Source: Prosthecobacter sp. (GTDB lineage Bacteria; Verrucomicrobiota; Verrucomicrobiia; Verrucomicrobiales; Verrucomicrobiaceae). Taken from it: 42,945 nt of DNA. Location: contig NZ_JAGRPF010000043.1 in assembly GCF_020439865.1 (NCBI RefSeq), positions 1 to 42,945 of the forward strand, written 5' to 3'. A program made the translations under genes and the position numbers. How positions within the stretch are numbered: position 1 is the stretch's first letter; each line of letters opens with the position of its first letter. Below, one piece after another: positions 20,101 to 28,113 of the stretch. The notes under the pieces are model-generated. The model was not told where the DNA came from, made no database searches, and saw only the letters and a program-made list of their open reading frames with translations.

Positions 20101-23100
20101 GTGGTCACCGTCCCCGAAATCACTCCCGATCCCGATGAAATGCTCAACCCTGGAGGCAGTCCCGTCGCGCTGAATGTGATCGGATCATTTTCAGGATCGT
20201 TTGCCAGAACTGGAAGTGACACCACCGCTCCGACCACCGAGCTTTGATTGCCCGGACTGGTGATCTGAGGCGACTGATTCTGCGGCACCGTGCCTGTAGG
20301 ATGGCGGAGATCGCGCAGTTCGATGATGTCCGAGAGGGACAGCGGTGCGTGGTGCAGCGTGACCTCGTCCACGGCCCCGCCAAAGAACGCAGTACCCGGA
20401 CTGTCAGCCGCTCCGACCACCAGCGGTTTGGCAAGGTTGACCACGTAGATGCCACTGTCTTCGGCCACGAGGGAACCGTCGATGTAAAGCCTGCGAACTC
20501 CTGTTCGGGTGCTGCCGCTGACACTCGTCGTGCGGAATGTGGCCGCCACGTGCGTCCATTGTCCGACAGACACAGTGCCGCCGTTTAACGCCGTGGTATC
20601 CGCTCCGGTGCGCAGTTGCCAGCGACTGTCCGCCGTGATCCACAGACCATAGCCTCGTTTGGTGCTGGTCGATTCGTCACGCGAAGCCAAAACGCACCGC
20701 GCAGTTCCGGCCGACGCGTCGCTGCGCACCCACGCGGCAATGGTGAAATCATTTGGATTCAGCGCCGCATTGTAGGGCACCACAACGCTTTGGCTGCTGC
20801 CATCAAACGAGGCGCTTCGTCCTGTGCCTGGATTGCCGCTAAGCGCCGGATTTGAGATGGTGGTGTTTGCTCCGCCGCTGGCAGCGCCTTGAATGGCAAA
20901 CAGACTCGACGAGGCGGCTTTCACTTCGCCACTCACACCGCCCCAAGCCAGTTCCTCAAATCTCCAAGTAACTGAAGGATTCTCAACAGGCAGGTAGGGC
21001 GAGAGATAAGTGCCACCGATGACCGAAACCGTCGAGTCGCCCGGCTTTTGCCAGCCCACAGAGAGATGATCGTCGCCGTTTCCTTCTTTCATCAGAGCCT
21101 CGATGTAGTAAGGCGTTCCGGCCTGAAGCGTGATCAACACCGAAGTCTGTTGCGGGTACCAAGACCATGTCTCAGACGGCACCCATGCGGGCTGACTCGC
21201 GATCTCCACCGCATTCAGAGGATTGGCATCAGTGCTGAGCAACAGTCTCGATTGATCGTCACTCGCGATGTAGAAACGATACTGTCCGGTGACCGGCACA
21301 TGGAGAAAGCCTCGAACACGCTGTCCGGTCTGGTCATCCCAGTTCGAAGGTGTCTCAAATGAGGACAGCAGATCTCGACCGTTCGGATTGGCAGGATAGA
21401 CCGTGTTACCGGTCAGGCTGGCTAGGGTGGTCCCACTGATACTTGTCCACCACTCGCGCATGATCTGGCCGTTTCCGAGATTTGGCAGCAGGACGATCCA
21501 ATTGAATGAAACCGATGCTGACTGCCCCGCTTCGCTCACCAGAATCGTGGCCCGATAGGTTCCCGGTGCCGCCGTGACCGTGCCGGAGATCAAACCTGTG
21601 ACGGCGTTGATTCCAAGCCCCGCAGGCAGCCCGCTGGCCGAAAAGCTCAATGCACCACCGGCCGCGCTCGCATTGATTTGCAGGGATGCCACGCTGTTTT
21701 GATTCACTGTCTGCTGGCCGGGATTTGTCACGACCGGAACAGTGTCATTCGTCACCTGAACGATGTGAGACTTCGACCACACACCGTTCGCGTCGACGGC
21801 AAACATCATCCAGTAGCCTGGTGTGAGAACGTTGATGCTCGAAGGCGCGCTTACAGCATAGACACCCGCCGAGGGAGTTGTGTGCGTGAAGCGAACGTGG
21901 CGTAGTCCCGTGCTCACCGAGTGAGTCAATCCAGACATGCTGATGCAACTGAAGTACTGCACTCCGTTACTTGCGTTGACGGTGAAAACAGTGGCAGGAC
22001 CGATGCGATCAGGTGCCGCCGTGATTTCAGGTCTGACCGCCGGTGTGCCGTCTGAATTGAACAGCTGAGGCGGTGTGAACACCTGCGCGTCCTGATGATC
22101 AGTCAGCGCATCCCCGGACAATCCGCCACCACCGGACCAGACGCGTCCGTCCGGAAGCAGCATCGCCAGCGAGTGGTAATTTCGCGGCACAGTGAGGTCC
22201 GCCACGGCACGCCACTGTCCGGTAGTGGGATTCCAGATCTCAGGCGAATAAACCGTCCCCACGTCACTGAAAAATTGCCCGGAGGTGTTTCCTCCGACGA
22301 TCATGACTTCGCCGTTCGGCAGCATGACCGAGTTGGCAAACGAGCGCGCACTCGCCATCGGGGCCACAGGTGTCACCACCGGAGTCGCGGCGTTCAGATC
22401 GACCGTGAAAGCCTTGTTCACCACTCTTCCATCGTCGATGGCGGTGAAACCGCCCGTCACAAGCACCTTGCCCACGTCATACATCGCCCATGCGCCCTGT
22501 TTCGGGTATTGGGTGCCCGGAGTCGTGGCGCCCGCAGAGGTCATCGATCCCGTGCCGCTTGTGGTGATCCAGTCCATGGACGGATGGGGGCCGAAGTGCG
22601 CCACACGCCCGTCTGGAGCCACGAGGAAAAAGGGATGCCAGTTGGTCTCGATCGCATTCGCGATCGGAGGATTGGCCACGTTTTGCCAGGCGATGCCGCT
22701 CATGCGCCTCCACCCGGAACTCGCGTTCCACTGCTCAATGGTTCCATTGCCATTGCCACCACCGTTGCCTCCTGCTGTCAGCACTTCGCCATTTGGCAGC
22801 GCGATGCTGGTGTTGTACCATCGACCGTCAGCCATCGTCTGCGCCGGAATCCATTCGTTGGTGCGCCAGTCAAACAAACTCGCCAGCGCCGTTGTTCCAT
22901 TGATGCCGTTACCACCGTTCACCAGCAGACGGCCGTCTTGAAGCAGCGACAGTCCGCCGCAGAACATGTCGTGACGCCCATTATTGATCTCGGTGAACTG
23001 GCCTGTGGCCGGATCCCATACCGCAGCATAGGTGAATTGAGGCCCGTCAGGAAAGGTCGTGCGCTGATTTGATGCGTAGGTGAGGAGCCGTCCGTCAGGC

Positions 23101-23384
23101 AGCATGGCAGCTGTTACCGGGATATGCGGCGTCCATGGTATGACCGCACTCCAACTCCCTTTCGTCGCAAATTCGGCTGGTGAGACCGCACCAATGTTCA
23201 TCACCACGGCTTCGGCCGCTGGTGCCAACCGTGCAGCCTCCGCCATCAGCGCATCGGCTTCGGCGTGACTGGCGACGTCAGCCCGGGTGTGGGAGCCGAG
23301 CACTAACAGCGGTACAAGCAGGCCCTTGAGCAGACGTCCCGGGCGTCGGAATTCCCGCTGAAAAATAGCGATGCCGCGAATCAT
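14169..23384 (-). CDS. Giant secreted copper-radical oxidase / di-haem peroxidase multidomain protein
   Basis: The 3,071-residue protein starts with a signal peptide ending near SHTRA. Order of modules (approximate residues): galactose-oxidase-like Kelch propeller 70-440; its C-terminal Ig-like domain 450-545; putative Ig (He_PIG) 550-630; PA14 640-800; LamG/concanavalin-like 800-1025; second He_PIG 1035-1118; PKD 1125-1200; YVTN-type propeller 1212-1555; di-haem cytochrome c peroxidase-like 1580-1830; Ig repeats 1838-2025; CBM6 2030-2176; three more Ig repeats 2180-2473; second PA14 2476-2608; a DSDADSDGTSD calcium-type linker; and an unassigned tail to 3071. The oxidase site is complete: Cys142, Tyr190, Tyr403-His404, His488. 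Haem sites are CASCH (1609-1613) and CAACH (1739-1743). Start ATG 23384 is preferred over TTG 23402. The role, extracellular carbohydrate or alcohol oxidation tied to peroxide use, is an inference. Confidence 0.9.
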   Translation of the reverse strand: MIRGIAIFQREFRRPGRLLKGLLVPLLVLGSHTRADVASHAEADALMAEAARLAPAAEAVVMNIGAVSPAEFATKGSWSAVIPWTPHIPVTAAMLPDGRLLTYASNQRTTFPDGPQFTYAAVWDPATGQFTEINNGRHDMFCGGLSLLQDGRLLVNGGNGINGTTALASLFDWRTNEWIPAQTMADGRWYNTSIALPNGEVLTAGGNGGGNGNGTIEQWNASSGWRRMSGIAWQNVANPPIANAIETNWHPFFLVAPDGRVAHFGPHPSMDWITTSGTGSMTSAGATTPGTQYPKQGAWAMYDVGKVLVTGGFTAIDDGRVVNKAFTVDLNAATPVVTPVAPMASARSFANSVMLPNGEVMIVGGNTSGQFFSDVGTVYSPEIWNPTTGQWRAVADLTVPRNYHSLAMLLPDGRVWSGGGGLSGDALTDHQDAQVFTPPQLFNSDGTPAVRPEITAAPDRIGPATVFTVNASNGVQYFSCISMSGLTHSVSTGLRHVRFTHTTPSAGVYAVSAPSSINVLTPGYWMMFAVDANGVWSKSHIVQVTNDTVPVVTNPGQQTVNQNSVASLQINASAAGGALSFSASGLPAGLGINAVTGLISGTVTAAPGTYRATILVSEAGQSASVSFNWIVLLPNLGNGQIMREWWTSISGTTLASLTGNTVYPANPNGRDLLSSFETPSNWDDQTGQRVRGFLHVPVTGQYRFYIASDDQSRLLLSTDANPLNAVEIASQPAWVPSETWSWYPQQTSVLITLQAGTPYYIEALMKEGNGDDHLSVGWQKPGDSTVSVIGGTYLSPYLPVENPSVTWRFEELAWGGVSGEVKAASSSLFAIQGAASGGANTTISNPALSGNPGTGRSASFDGSSQSVVVPYNAALNPNDFTIAAWVRSDASAGTARCVLASRDESTSTKRGYGLWITADSRWQLRTGADTTALNGGTVSVGQWTHVAATFRTTSVSGSTRTGVRRLYIDGSLVAEDSGIYVVNLAKPLVVGAADSPGTAFFGGAVDEVTLHHAPLSLSDIIELRDLRHPTGTVPQNQSPQITSPGNQSSVVGAVVSLPVLANDPENDPITFSATGLPPGLSISSGSGVISGTVTTAGTFNVTIRADDGLSAPASVSFTWTVSPGLTLQPLASAPKATGSSLTFTAQSSNGVNPRYRWNFGDGTPETAWSATTSITHTYAGPGRYLVTLTATDDTGVAITSTFYQAVYAPLTTRKPNISSSIAFQDLTTGNDRVWCVNPDNNSVTAFDVVTKARYTELTVGTSPRALAFAPDGRLWVTNSETATISIINTSTRKVVSTVSLARGSRPFGIVFDPAGTAAWVALEDTGTVLKLNPSTGAQLASIAAGGPVRHLSISADGTQLYATRFVTPRVVGENTATPNLTGAGGQVVVIGTASLAVQRTILLNPSTASDTETSARGLPNYLGAAVISPDGLSAWVPSKQDNIQRGTLRDGLPLNHENTVRSIVSRIDLATQAEHLASRVDVDNAGMPSAAAFDPWGIYVYTTLEATREVVILDAWSRQEVIRFPAGRAPQGVVVSPDGGTLYVQNFMDRTITVHDVGGIQQGGSNAPTTSATLNTVTTEKLTAQVLKGKQHFYDAQDPRLALQGYMSCASCHNDGGHDGRVWDLTGFGEGLRNTITLRGHATHGMLHWTGNFDEVQDFEAQIRNLAGGTGLMTDAHFNAGTRNQPLGDLKAGISADLDALAAYVQSLSTNGNSPNRTSSGALTTSGTAGQTLFKAQNCAACHSGTRFTNSALNVFADISTIKPVSGKRLGGPLTGLDVPTLRGTWRTAPYLHDGSATTLADAIRAHQGLTLTTAQVDQLAAYVSQIDDLPTNAPAPINIVLAVASATVNGTFAVTGVLSESATGFTVTDVNVTGGSVSGFALTGTNFSFNVTPSSPAVQIVVPAGVMTDSLGVANLASNTLNITNSSDLTRPVVTLATVNATVSGAFNVSITSSEVVTGLALSDFAVTNGSASTLTGSGTSYGVTITPVAAGVVTVMLPSGAVSDVATNTNLASNTLNVTYSPGVVQTLKLQAEDFDEGGEGVAYHDTDTANIGQLSSGLNYRDTSVDIEPSEDTDNTPSIGWIEAGEWVRYTTMLSPGTYDIKVRMATVLAGPSRMRLLINGTTVTTFNITATGGWNSWSDFSVSGINVASSGSAVVRIEFPDGGVNFNWIEFINTTSAPDTTPPSVALSTASTSVSAPFTVNAAFNEPVTGVTLSDFNVTNGTASALSGSGSAYSILVTPVTNGAVTVAMPAGSAVDAASNTSLASNALSVNYTAPVIPPPSVVLTTASTNVTAPFMVTSTFSQSVTGLSLADFQVTNGTASALSGSGSSYSVTITPTAVGSVTVRIPADAALNSAGTRNTVSNLLTVNYGLADTTPPSVVLSTVSANVSAPFVVTATFSENVTGLLASEFIVTNGTVTALSAAGAVWSVTVAPTTAGDVTISLPAGAAQDGAGNGNTVSNILSVTYAPVVVTNGLSADYYVGQNFEQLSFTRIDSTLDFTWGAGSPDARIPSDGFSVRWQGFIVPLYTEVYDIVSVSDDGVRLWVDGKLLVDNWTDHGESWDTGLVSLQAGVPVSVTMEFYEHGGDATARLVWESASQARGIIPNSQLLVSAASTTSASSTLTTTLGSASPPSSSDADSDGTSDLLERALGSSTSSGISLPGEGLQLIARDQSRIDATLLRPAGQSGFTFVLEGTDDLITWTPLVVAPTVVDQGNGLERVTWSNLHTLTGQSLARGIIRLRVTQSDGTSAVSTPVGWQEAGLRAGTQSFGLNLVSDALFTGIIANVGADSFTFGEQAALAANADPTRRYYLEVVSGPQTGHRLDLLSITPDACVIATGSANNTLATPAWTDLAGVRVALRPHRTLGEVFDPANFHGADIAVSADQVLFYAPSGYRTCWLYANGGEQRWVLSGDETLSSMNDVPIPPGMGLMVQIITSIPPTMLTTGSVRTTAFACPLKTGYNLVANPWPLDTTPAKAGLTSSGFVASTSFARADQLQLWKGDASIPGTGYIGYWLFQMPGQPVPIWIPTGDATMLSQNDVALLKSGRATFIKAQPQTDRPAWIIPAP

Positions 23385-23576
23385 GGATGAGCAGGTTTTC
23401 AAAACCGAGGATCAACCTTCCTGCTGAGCGCCTTCACAATTCAGGAGTTTGTAAATGCGCTTTCGCCTCGTGAACCTTCGGCACGAATTGATAGTTCGCA
23501 TCGCGTCGCTTCACGTCCTTGCACTCCCCCACGCATTGCCTATCCTCGCCACCCCTGTTCCCTTCCCCTTTGCACC

Positions 23577-25610
23577 GTGGCCAAAAAGTCCTCCAAAAAA
23601 TCCGCTGAAGAAGCCTTTTCCCCAATTCTTCCATCCGCCGCTCCCGTGGAGCACAAGCCGGTGGACACTCTCTATGGTGACTGGTTCCTCGACTACGCCA
23701 GCTACGTCATTCTCGAACGCGCCGTTCCTCACATCAACGACGGCCTGAAGCCGGTGCATCGCCGCATCCTGCACAGCATGGATGAACTCGAAGACGGCCG
23801 TTACAACAAGGTCGCCAACGTCGTCGGCAACACGATGAAGTACCACCCTCACGGTGATGCGTCGATCGGCGACGCCATGGTGCAGCTTGGCCAGAAGGAT
23901 TTGCTGATCGACACCCAGGGCAACTGGGGCAACACGCTCACTGGCGACAACGCCGCCGCCCCCCGTTACATCGAAGCACGCCTGTCAAAGTTCGCCCTCG
24001 ACGTCGTCTTCAGCCCGAAAGTCACCGAATGGGCCGCCTCCTATGACGGCCGCAACAAGGAGCCGGTGACCTTGCCCGTGAAATTTCCCCTTCTGCTTGC
24101 TCAGGGTGTCGAAGGGATCGCGGTCGGACTTTCGTGCCGCATTCTGCCGCACAACTTCGTGGAGCTCTGCGACGCCAGCATTGCGGCATTGCGTGGCGAG
24201 CAGTTTGATCTCCTGCCCGATTTCATCTCCGGCGGCATCATGGATGCCACCGACTACAACGGCGGCCTGCGCGGCGGGCGCATTCGTGTGCGAGCCAAGA
24301 TCGAAGACGGCCCGAAGAAGAACATACTCGTCATCACCGAGATTCCCTATGGCACCACCACCGGTGGATTGATGGACAGCATCGTGGCCGCAAACGAGAA
24401 GGGCAAAATCAAGATCGCCCGCGTTGATGACAACACCTCGGACAAGGTGGAGATCGTCGTCCAGCTTCCAAGCGGCACCGACACCGAGCAGACGATCCAG
24501 GCCCTTTACGCCTTCACGGACTGCGAGATCTCGCTTTCGCCGAATGCGGTCGTGATCCAGGACGACAAGCCGCGCTTCATGAGCGTGAACGATCTGCTCA
24601 AAGCCAGCGCCGAGAACACCAAAAAGATACTCGGGCATGAGCTCGAAATCCTGCTAGGCGAACTGAATGAAAAATGGCATTTCAGCTCGCTGGAAAAGAT
24701 CTTCATCGAGAACCGCATCTACCGCCGCATTGAAGAGTGCGAAACCTGGGAGGCAGTCCTGGACGCCATTTGGAAAGGCCTCAAGCCGCACCTCGCCCTG
24801 CTCAAACGCGAAGTGACCAATGACGATGTCGCGCGTCTGACGGAGATCAAAATCAAGCGCATCTCCAAGTTCAACAGCTTCGAAGCTGACGAGCAGATCC
24901 GCGAACTCGAGGAGGAGATCGATCAGGCGGAGAAGTTACTCCGGGGGCTGACCAAGTATACCATCCGGCATTTTGAGGAATTGAAAAAGACCTACGGTGC
25001 AGGCCGTGAGCGCAAGACCGTCATCAGCAGCTTTGATCGCGTGGCCGCCGCCGAGGTCATTGTGCAGGGCGAGACTCTCTACCTGAATGCGAAGGACGGC
25101 TTTGCCGGCACCGGCCTGAAACGTGAAGGCGAGCCCATTTGCAAATGCTCCCCGCTGGACGACGTGATCTTCTTCACCCGCGAAGGAAACATGAGCGTCA
25201 CCAAGGCCGCGCCGAAGTTCTTTGTGGGCAAAAACCCGCAGTACGTCAATCTGTTCAAGAAGGACGACACTGCTGTCTACACGATGATCTATCGCGACGG
25301 CCGCCAGGGGAATCTCATGGCAAAACGTTTCCGCGTCGGCGGCATCACCCGCGACAAAGAGTACGTGCTGACCAAGGGCACCCCCGGCTCGATGGTCCTG
25401 TATTTCATCCGCCACGAGACCGAGGAGGATTCCAACGCCCAGAACGTCATCGTCCACCTCAAGCCGGCCCTCTATCTGCGCAACCTGTCGATCAAGTTCC
25501 CCTTCAACTCCATCGCCATAAAAGGCCGAGAGTCGCAGGGCAACATCATCACCAAACATGCGGTGGATCGCGTCGTGCGCGAGCCAAAGAGCGGCGAGAA
25601 CGCCTCGTGA
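23577..25610 (+). CDS. Type IIA DNA topoisomerase subunit A (ParC/GyrA-like)
   Basis: This 677-residue protein carries the breakage-rejoining domain of the GyrA/ParC family. The N-terminal core reads YASYVILERAVPHINDGLKP and VVGNTMKYHPHGDASIGDAM. The catalytic tyrosine is Tyr131 in APRYIEAR. The coiled-coil gate lies around 410-490, and a short beta-pinwheel-like C-terminal domain occupies about 490-660. It is shorter than typical GyrA (over 800), and the layout resembles the ParC-like second subunit of Bacteroidetes and relatives. No ParE/GyrB gene lies in the window. Start GTG 23577 gives the lysine-rich N-terminus MAKKSSKKSAEE. It converges with purB, 4 bases apart. Confidence 0.9.
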   Translation: MAKKSSKKSAEEAFSPILPSAAPVEHKPVDTLYGDWFLDYASYVILERAVPHINDGLKPVHRRILHSMDELEDGRYNKVANVVGNTMKYHPHGDASIGDAMVQLGQKDLLIDTQGNWGNTLTGDNAAAPRYIEARLSKFALDVVFSPKVTEWAASYDGRNKEPVTLPVKFPLLLAQGVEGIAVGLSCRILPHNFVELCDASIAALRGEQFDLLPDFISGGIMDATDYNGGLRGGRIRVRAKIEDGPKKNILVITEIPYGTTTGGLMDSIVAANEKGKIKIARVDDNTSDKVEIVVQLPSGTDTEQTIQALYAFTDCEISLSPNAVVIQDDKPRFMSVNDLLKASAENTKKILGHELEILLGELNEKWHFSSLEKIFIENRIYRRIEECETWEAVLDAIWKGLKPHLALLKREVTNDDVARLTEIKIKRISKFNSFEADEQIRELEEEIDQAEKLLRGLTKYTIRHFEELKKTYGAGRERKTVISSFDRVAAAEVIVQGETLYLNAKDGFAGTGLKREGEPICKCSPLDDVIFFTREGNMSVTKAAPKFFVGKNPQYVNLFKKDDTAVYTMIYRDGRQGNLMAKRFRVGGITRDKEYVLTKGTPGSMVLYFIRHETEEDSNAQNVIVHLKPALYLRNLSIKFPFNSIAIKGRESQGNIITKHAVDRVVREPKSGENAS

Positions 25611-25614
25611 GGCT

Positions 25615-27042
25615 CTACAGAATCACCCCGGGCTGATAGGCTGCAGCCTGCGGGAATTCGTGGGTGATCGCCGCCACGCGGGCGCAGAAGGCATCAACCT
25701 GCTGCGGGGCGTCACCTGCGTTGGTTCTTCCTGCGTCAACAACGCGCTGCATGTCGGCGGCGGTGAGAGTGAGACGCGGATCATGCACGAGCCGGGTCAG
25801 AAGATCGTTTTCGCGGACCTTGCCGGTGCGCATGTCCTTGGCGACCTGCACCGCATGCTCCTTGATCACTTCGTGGGCGGTTTCCCGCCCTGCTCCCGCC
25901 TTGACCGCCTCCATCATGACAGTGGTGGTCAACAGGAAGGGCAGATAGCGCATCAGTTCCTGCTCAACGACGGCCTCAAAAACCTCCATTTGATTGAGAA
26001 CGGTAAGGAGTGTCTCGAGCAGGCCGTCCATGGCCAGGAAAGCGTCCGGAAGCATTACGCGACGCACCACGGAACACGAAACATCCCCTTCGTTCCACTG
26101 ATCCCCTGCAAGACCGGCCGCCATGGCCAGATACCCTTTGAGAATGACGTGCAGGCCGTTGATGCGCTCGCAAGAGCGGCTGTTCATCTTGTGGGGCATC
26201 GCGGAAGAACCCACCTGACCTTTGGCAAATCCTTCACTCGCGAGTTCCTGCCCCGCCATGAGTCGCAACGTGCGCGCGAAACTCGACGGGCCGCTGGCTA
26301 GCTGACAGAGCGACGCCACAACCTGCAAATCGAGGCTCCGTGGGTAAACCTGCCCAACAGCGTTGAAAGAGGCTGGCATTCCGAGATGCTTCAGAATGCT
26401 ATTTTCGAGTTCAGACGCTTTGCCCGCATCTCCATTGAAAAGCGTGATTTGATCGAGTCGTGTGCCGACTGCGCCCTTCAATCCACGAGCCGGATAGCTT
26501 GCGATGAGGTGCTGAAGATCGCCAAACGCCACGAGCAGTTCCTCGCCGAACATGGCGAGGCGTTTGCCGAGAGTTGTCACCTGAGCGGCCACGTTGTGGG
26601 TGCGCGCAGTCAGTGGGATGTCCCGGGTCTCCGCCGCGCGCCGGGCGATTCCTGCGAGCGAGGCGACGCATTTGGCACGAATGTCCAGAAGCGAGCGAAA
26701 CACCTGCAACTGCTCGACATTTTCGGTCAGGTCACGGCTCGTCATGCCCTTGTGCAGATGCTCGTGCCCGGCAAGATCGCAGAATTCCTCGATTCGAGCC
26801 TTCACATCATGGCGGGTCACACGCTCGCGCTCCATGATGGAGGCCACGTTGACCTGATCCTTAACCTTTTCATAGGCCTCGATCACACCATCCGGCACGC
26901 TGATGCCCAGATCACGCTGACCCTTCAGAACGGCGATCCAGTAATCACGCTCCAGCCTGACTTTTCCCTCTGGTGACCAGAGGGCGCGCATGGAGGTGGT
27001 GGCATAGCGTTCAGCAAGGACATTGGGAATGAATTCGGACAT
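25615..27042 (-). CDS. purB: Adenylosuccinate lyase
   Basis: PurB cleaves SAICAR and adenylosuccinate in purine biosynthesis, releasing fumarate, in the cytoplasm. The 475-residue protein carries the fumarase/aspartase superfamily signature as GSSAMPHKMNSRSCERI near residues 277-293, including the catalytic Ser. It also has the substrate helices HLHKGMTSRDLTENVE and RTHNVAAQVTTLGKR. The start is the ATG at 27040-27042 (MSEFIPNVLAERYAT). An in-frame extension upstream to 27225 has no family match and lies in AT-rich DNA, so it was rejected. The M-x-N-S end of the signature replaces the commoner K-x-N-P. Confidence 0.95.
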   Translation of the reverse strand: MSEFIPNVLAERYATTSMRALWSPEGKVRLERDYWIAVLKGQRDLGISVPDGVIEAYEKVKDQVNVASIMERERVTRHDVKARIEEFCDLAGHEHLHKGMTSRDLTENVEQLQVFRSLLDIRAKCVASLAGIARRAAETRDIPLTARTHNVAAQVTTLGKRLAMFGEELLVAFGDLQHLIASYPARGLKGAVGTRLDQITLFNGDAGKASELENSILKHLGMPASFNAVGQVYPRSLDLQVVASLCQLASGPSSFARTLRLMAGQELASEGFAKGQVGSSAMPHKMNSRSCERINGLHVILKGYLAMAAGLAGDQWNEGDVSCSVVRRVMLPDAFLAMDGLLETLLTVLNQMEVFEAVVEQELMRYLPFLLTTTVMMEAVKAGAGRETAHEVIKEHAVQVAKDMRTGKVRENDLLTRLVHDPRLTLTAADMQRVVDAGRTNAGDAPQQVDAFCARVAAITHEFPQAAAYQPGVIL

Positions 27043-27482
27043 AGGAAACCTGCATCTAGGCGAAGCGATGCAGCTTGGCAAATGGCTTGCCGCCTCAGCC
27101 ATTTCAATCCGGCTCCTTTCCACGCCAATCAGACAATCCCTCAATTTCCACGACTCATTGGAGGCACAATCAAGAGTCGATCCAAGGTCTGTACTGGTTC
27201 TATAGCGCACCGTGAAGCACTCCATGTTCTGGCCTGCCCGTTAATGTATGGATTTCTTCAGGATTTCCGAAGTTTTTCATATATTGCGCACTTTTGGTTT
27301 GCAATTGTGGCTACAATTCGCAAATCTACCAATTATCCCGAACCAATCATTTAGCTGAATGCCGACAATTACCTTGTAATAATGGAAATTATAACCTAAC
27401 CTTGCTCAGACGCCACCAACGCGACTCAGTATTTATTTCTGAAAACAGACAGTTTTAGCCGACAGACCTCAATCCCACCTAT
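27043..27482. other. AT-rich intergenic region between purB and the HTH-receiver gene
   Basis: About 440 bases with no convincing gene. The part from about 27240 to 27400 is markedly AT-rich against a GC-rich background. It must hold the divergent promoters of purB and the HTH-receiver gene. A possible -10 box TATAAC at 27390-27395 has a poor, 15-base-spaced TTACCT partner. No strong hairpin or riboswitch was recognised. Confidence 0.6.
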
Positions 27483-28049
27483 ATGGCCGACCTCAATGCA
27501 CCCGAACTCATGACCGTGAAAGAGACGGCGGAGTACCTCCGCATCCCTCTTCCCACGGTCTATTACCTCGTCCAGCGCGGGCAATTGCCAGCGGTGCAAA
27601 TCGGAGGTCGCTGGCGCATTAAACGCAGCCTGCTTGACCGTGATGTTTTGCGCAAAGAAGATGAGGCTGGGCAACCTACCGTGATGGTGGTCGACGACGA
27701 CCCTGCTCTTCAGGCTCTTTTCAAACAGTTCCTCAAGAAGGCTGGATTTGGCCGCCTTGTTGTCGGCACTGGAGCCGAAGCCATCTCCATGGCGAAAAAA
27801 CAGAAGTTCGACTTTGTCTTCTTGGACCTTAAACTTCCAGACGTGCCTGGAGATGAGGTTTACTCGCAGCTCAAAGCTCTCTATCCGGATCTCCCGATCG
27901 TTGTCATCACAGGCTATCCGGACAGCGAGATCCTCAGCCGCATCCTCTCCCATGGCCCGGTCACCGTGATCAAGAAGCCGATCGAATACGATCAACTCAA
28001 CCTCGCGGTGAAACAGCTCGGCCATAAAGGTGCCGAGGCAGCAGCCTGA
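27483..28049 (+). CDS. Excisionase-type HTH / response-regulator receiver fusion
   Basis: This 188-residue protein has an N-terminal MerR/excisionase-type helix-turn-helix (about 9-53: LMTVKETAEYLRIPLPTVYY, then GGRWRIKRSLLD). A CheY-like receiver domain covers about 65-180. The receiver has all key residues: acidic pair at 71-73 in VVDDDP, phosphoacceptor Asp115 in VFLDLKLPD, Thr143 in VITGYP and Lys165 in VIKKP. In most response regulators the DNA-binding domain is C-terminal, so the order here is reversed. No histidine kinase gene is adjacent, so it is an orphan. It stands alone between an AT-rich gap and a strong terminator. Confidence 0.92.
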   Translation: MADLNAPELMTVKETAEYLRIPLPTVYYLVQRGQLPAVQIGGRWRIKRSLLDRDVLRKEDEAGQPTVMVVDDDPALQALFKQFLKKAGFGRLVVGTGAEAISMAKKQKFDFVFLDLKLPDVPGDEVYSQLKALYPDLPIVVITGYPDSEILSRILSHGPVTVIKKPIEYDQLNLAVKQLGHKGAEAAA

Positions 28050-28077
28050 GTTTTTCAGCAGCAATCACTCTCGAAGC

Positions 28078-28110
28078 AAAGTCCCGTCAGCAACCTGACG
28101 GGACTTTTTT
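28078..28110. terminator. Intrinsic terminator between convergent HTH-receiver and amidohydrolase genes
   Basis: AAAGTCCCGTCAG (28078-28090) pairs perfectly with CTGACGGGACTTT (28095-28107) over a CAAC loop, with T residues to 28110. On the minus strand the same stem is followed by a short T-run, so it probably serves both convergent genes. Confidence 0.92.
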
Positions 28111-28113
28111 GTA

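Noticed and set aside
25558..26301. Open frames antisense to purB (also 26386-26976)
   Set aside because: purB is complete and well supported; the antisense products lack features.
27043..27225. N-terminal extension of purB
   Set aside because: It precedes the normal family start, lies in the AT-rich gap and has no similarity to adenylosuccinate lyases.
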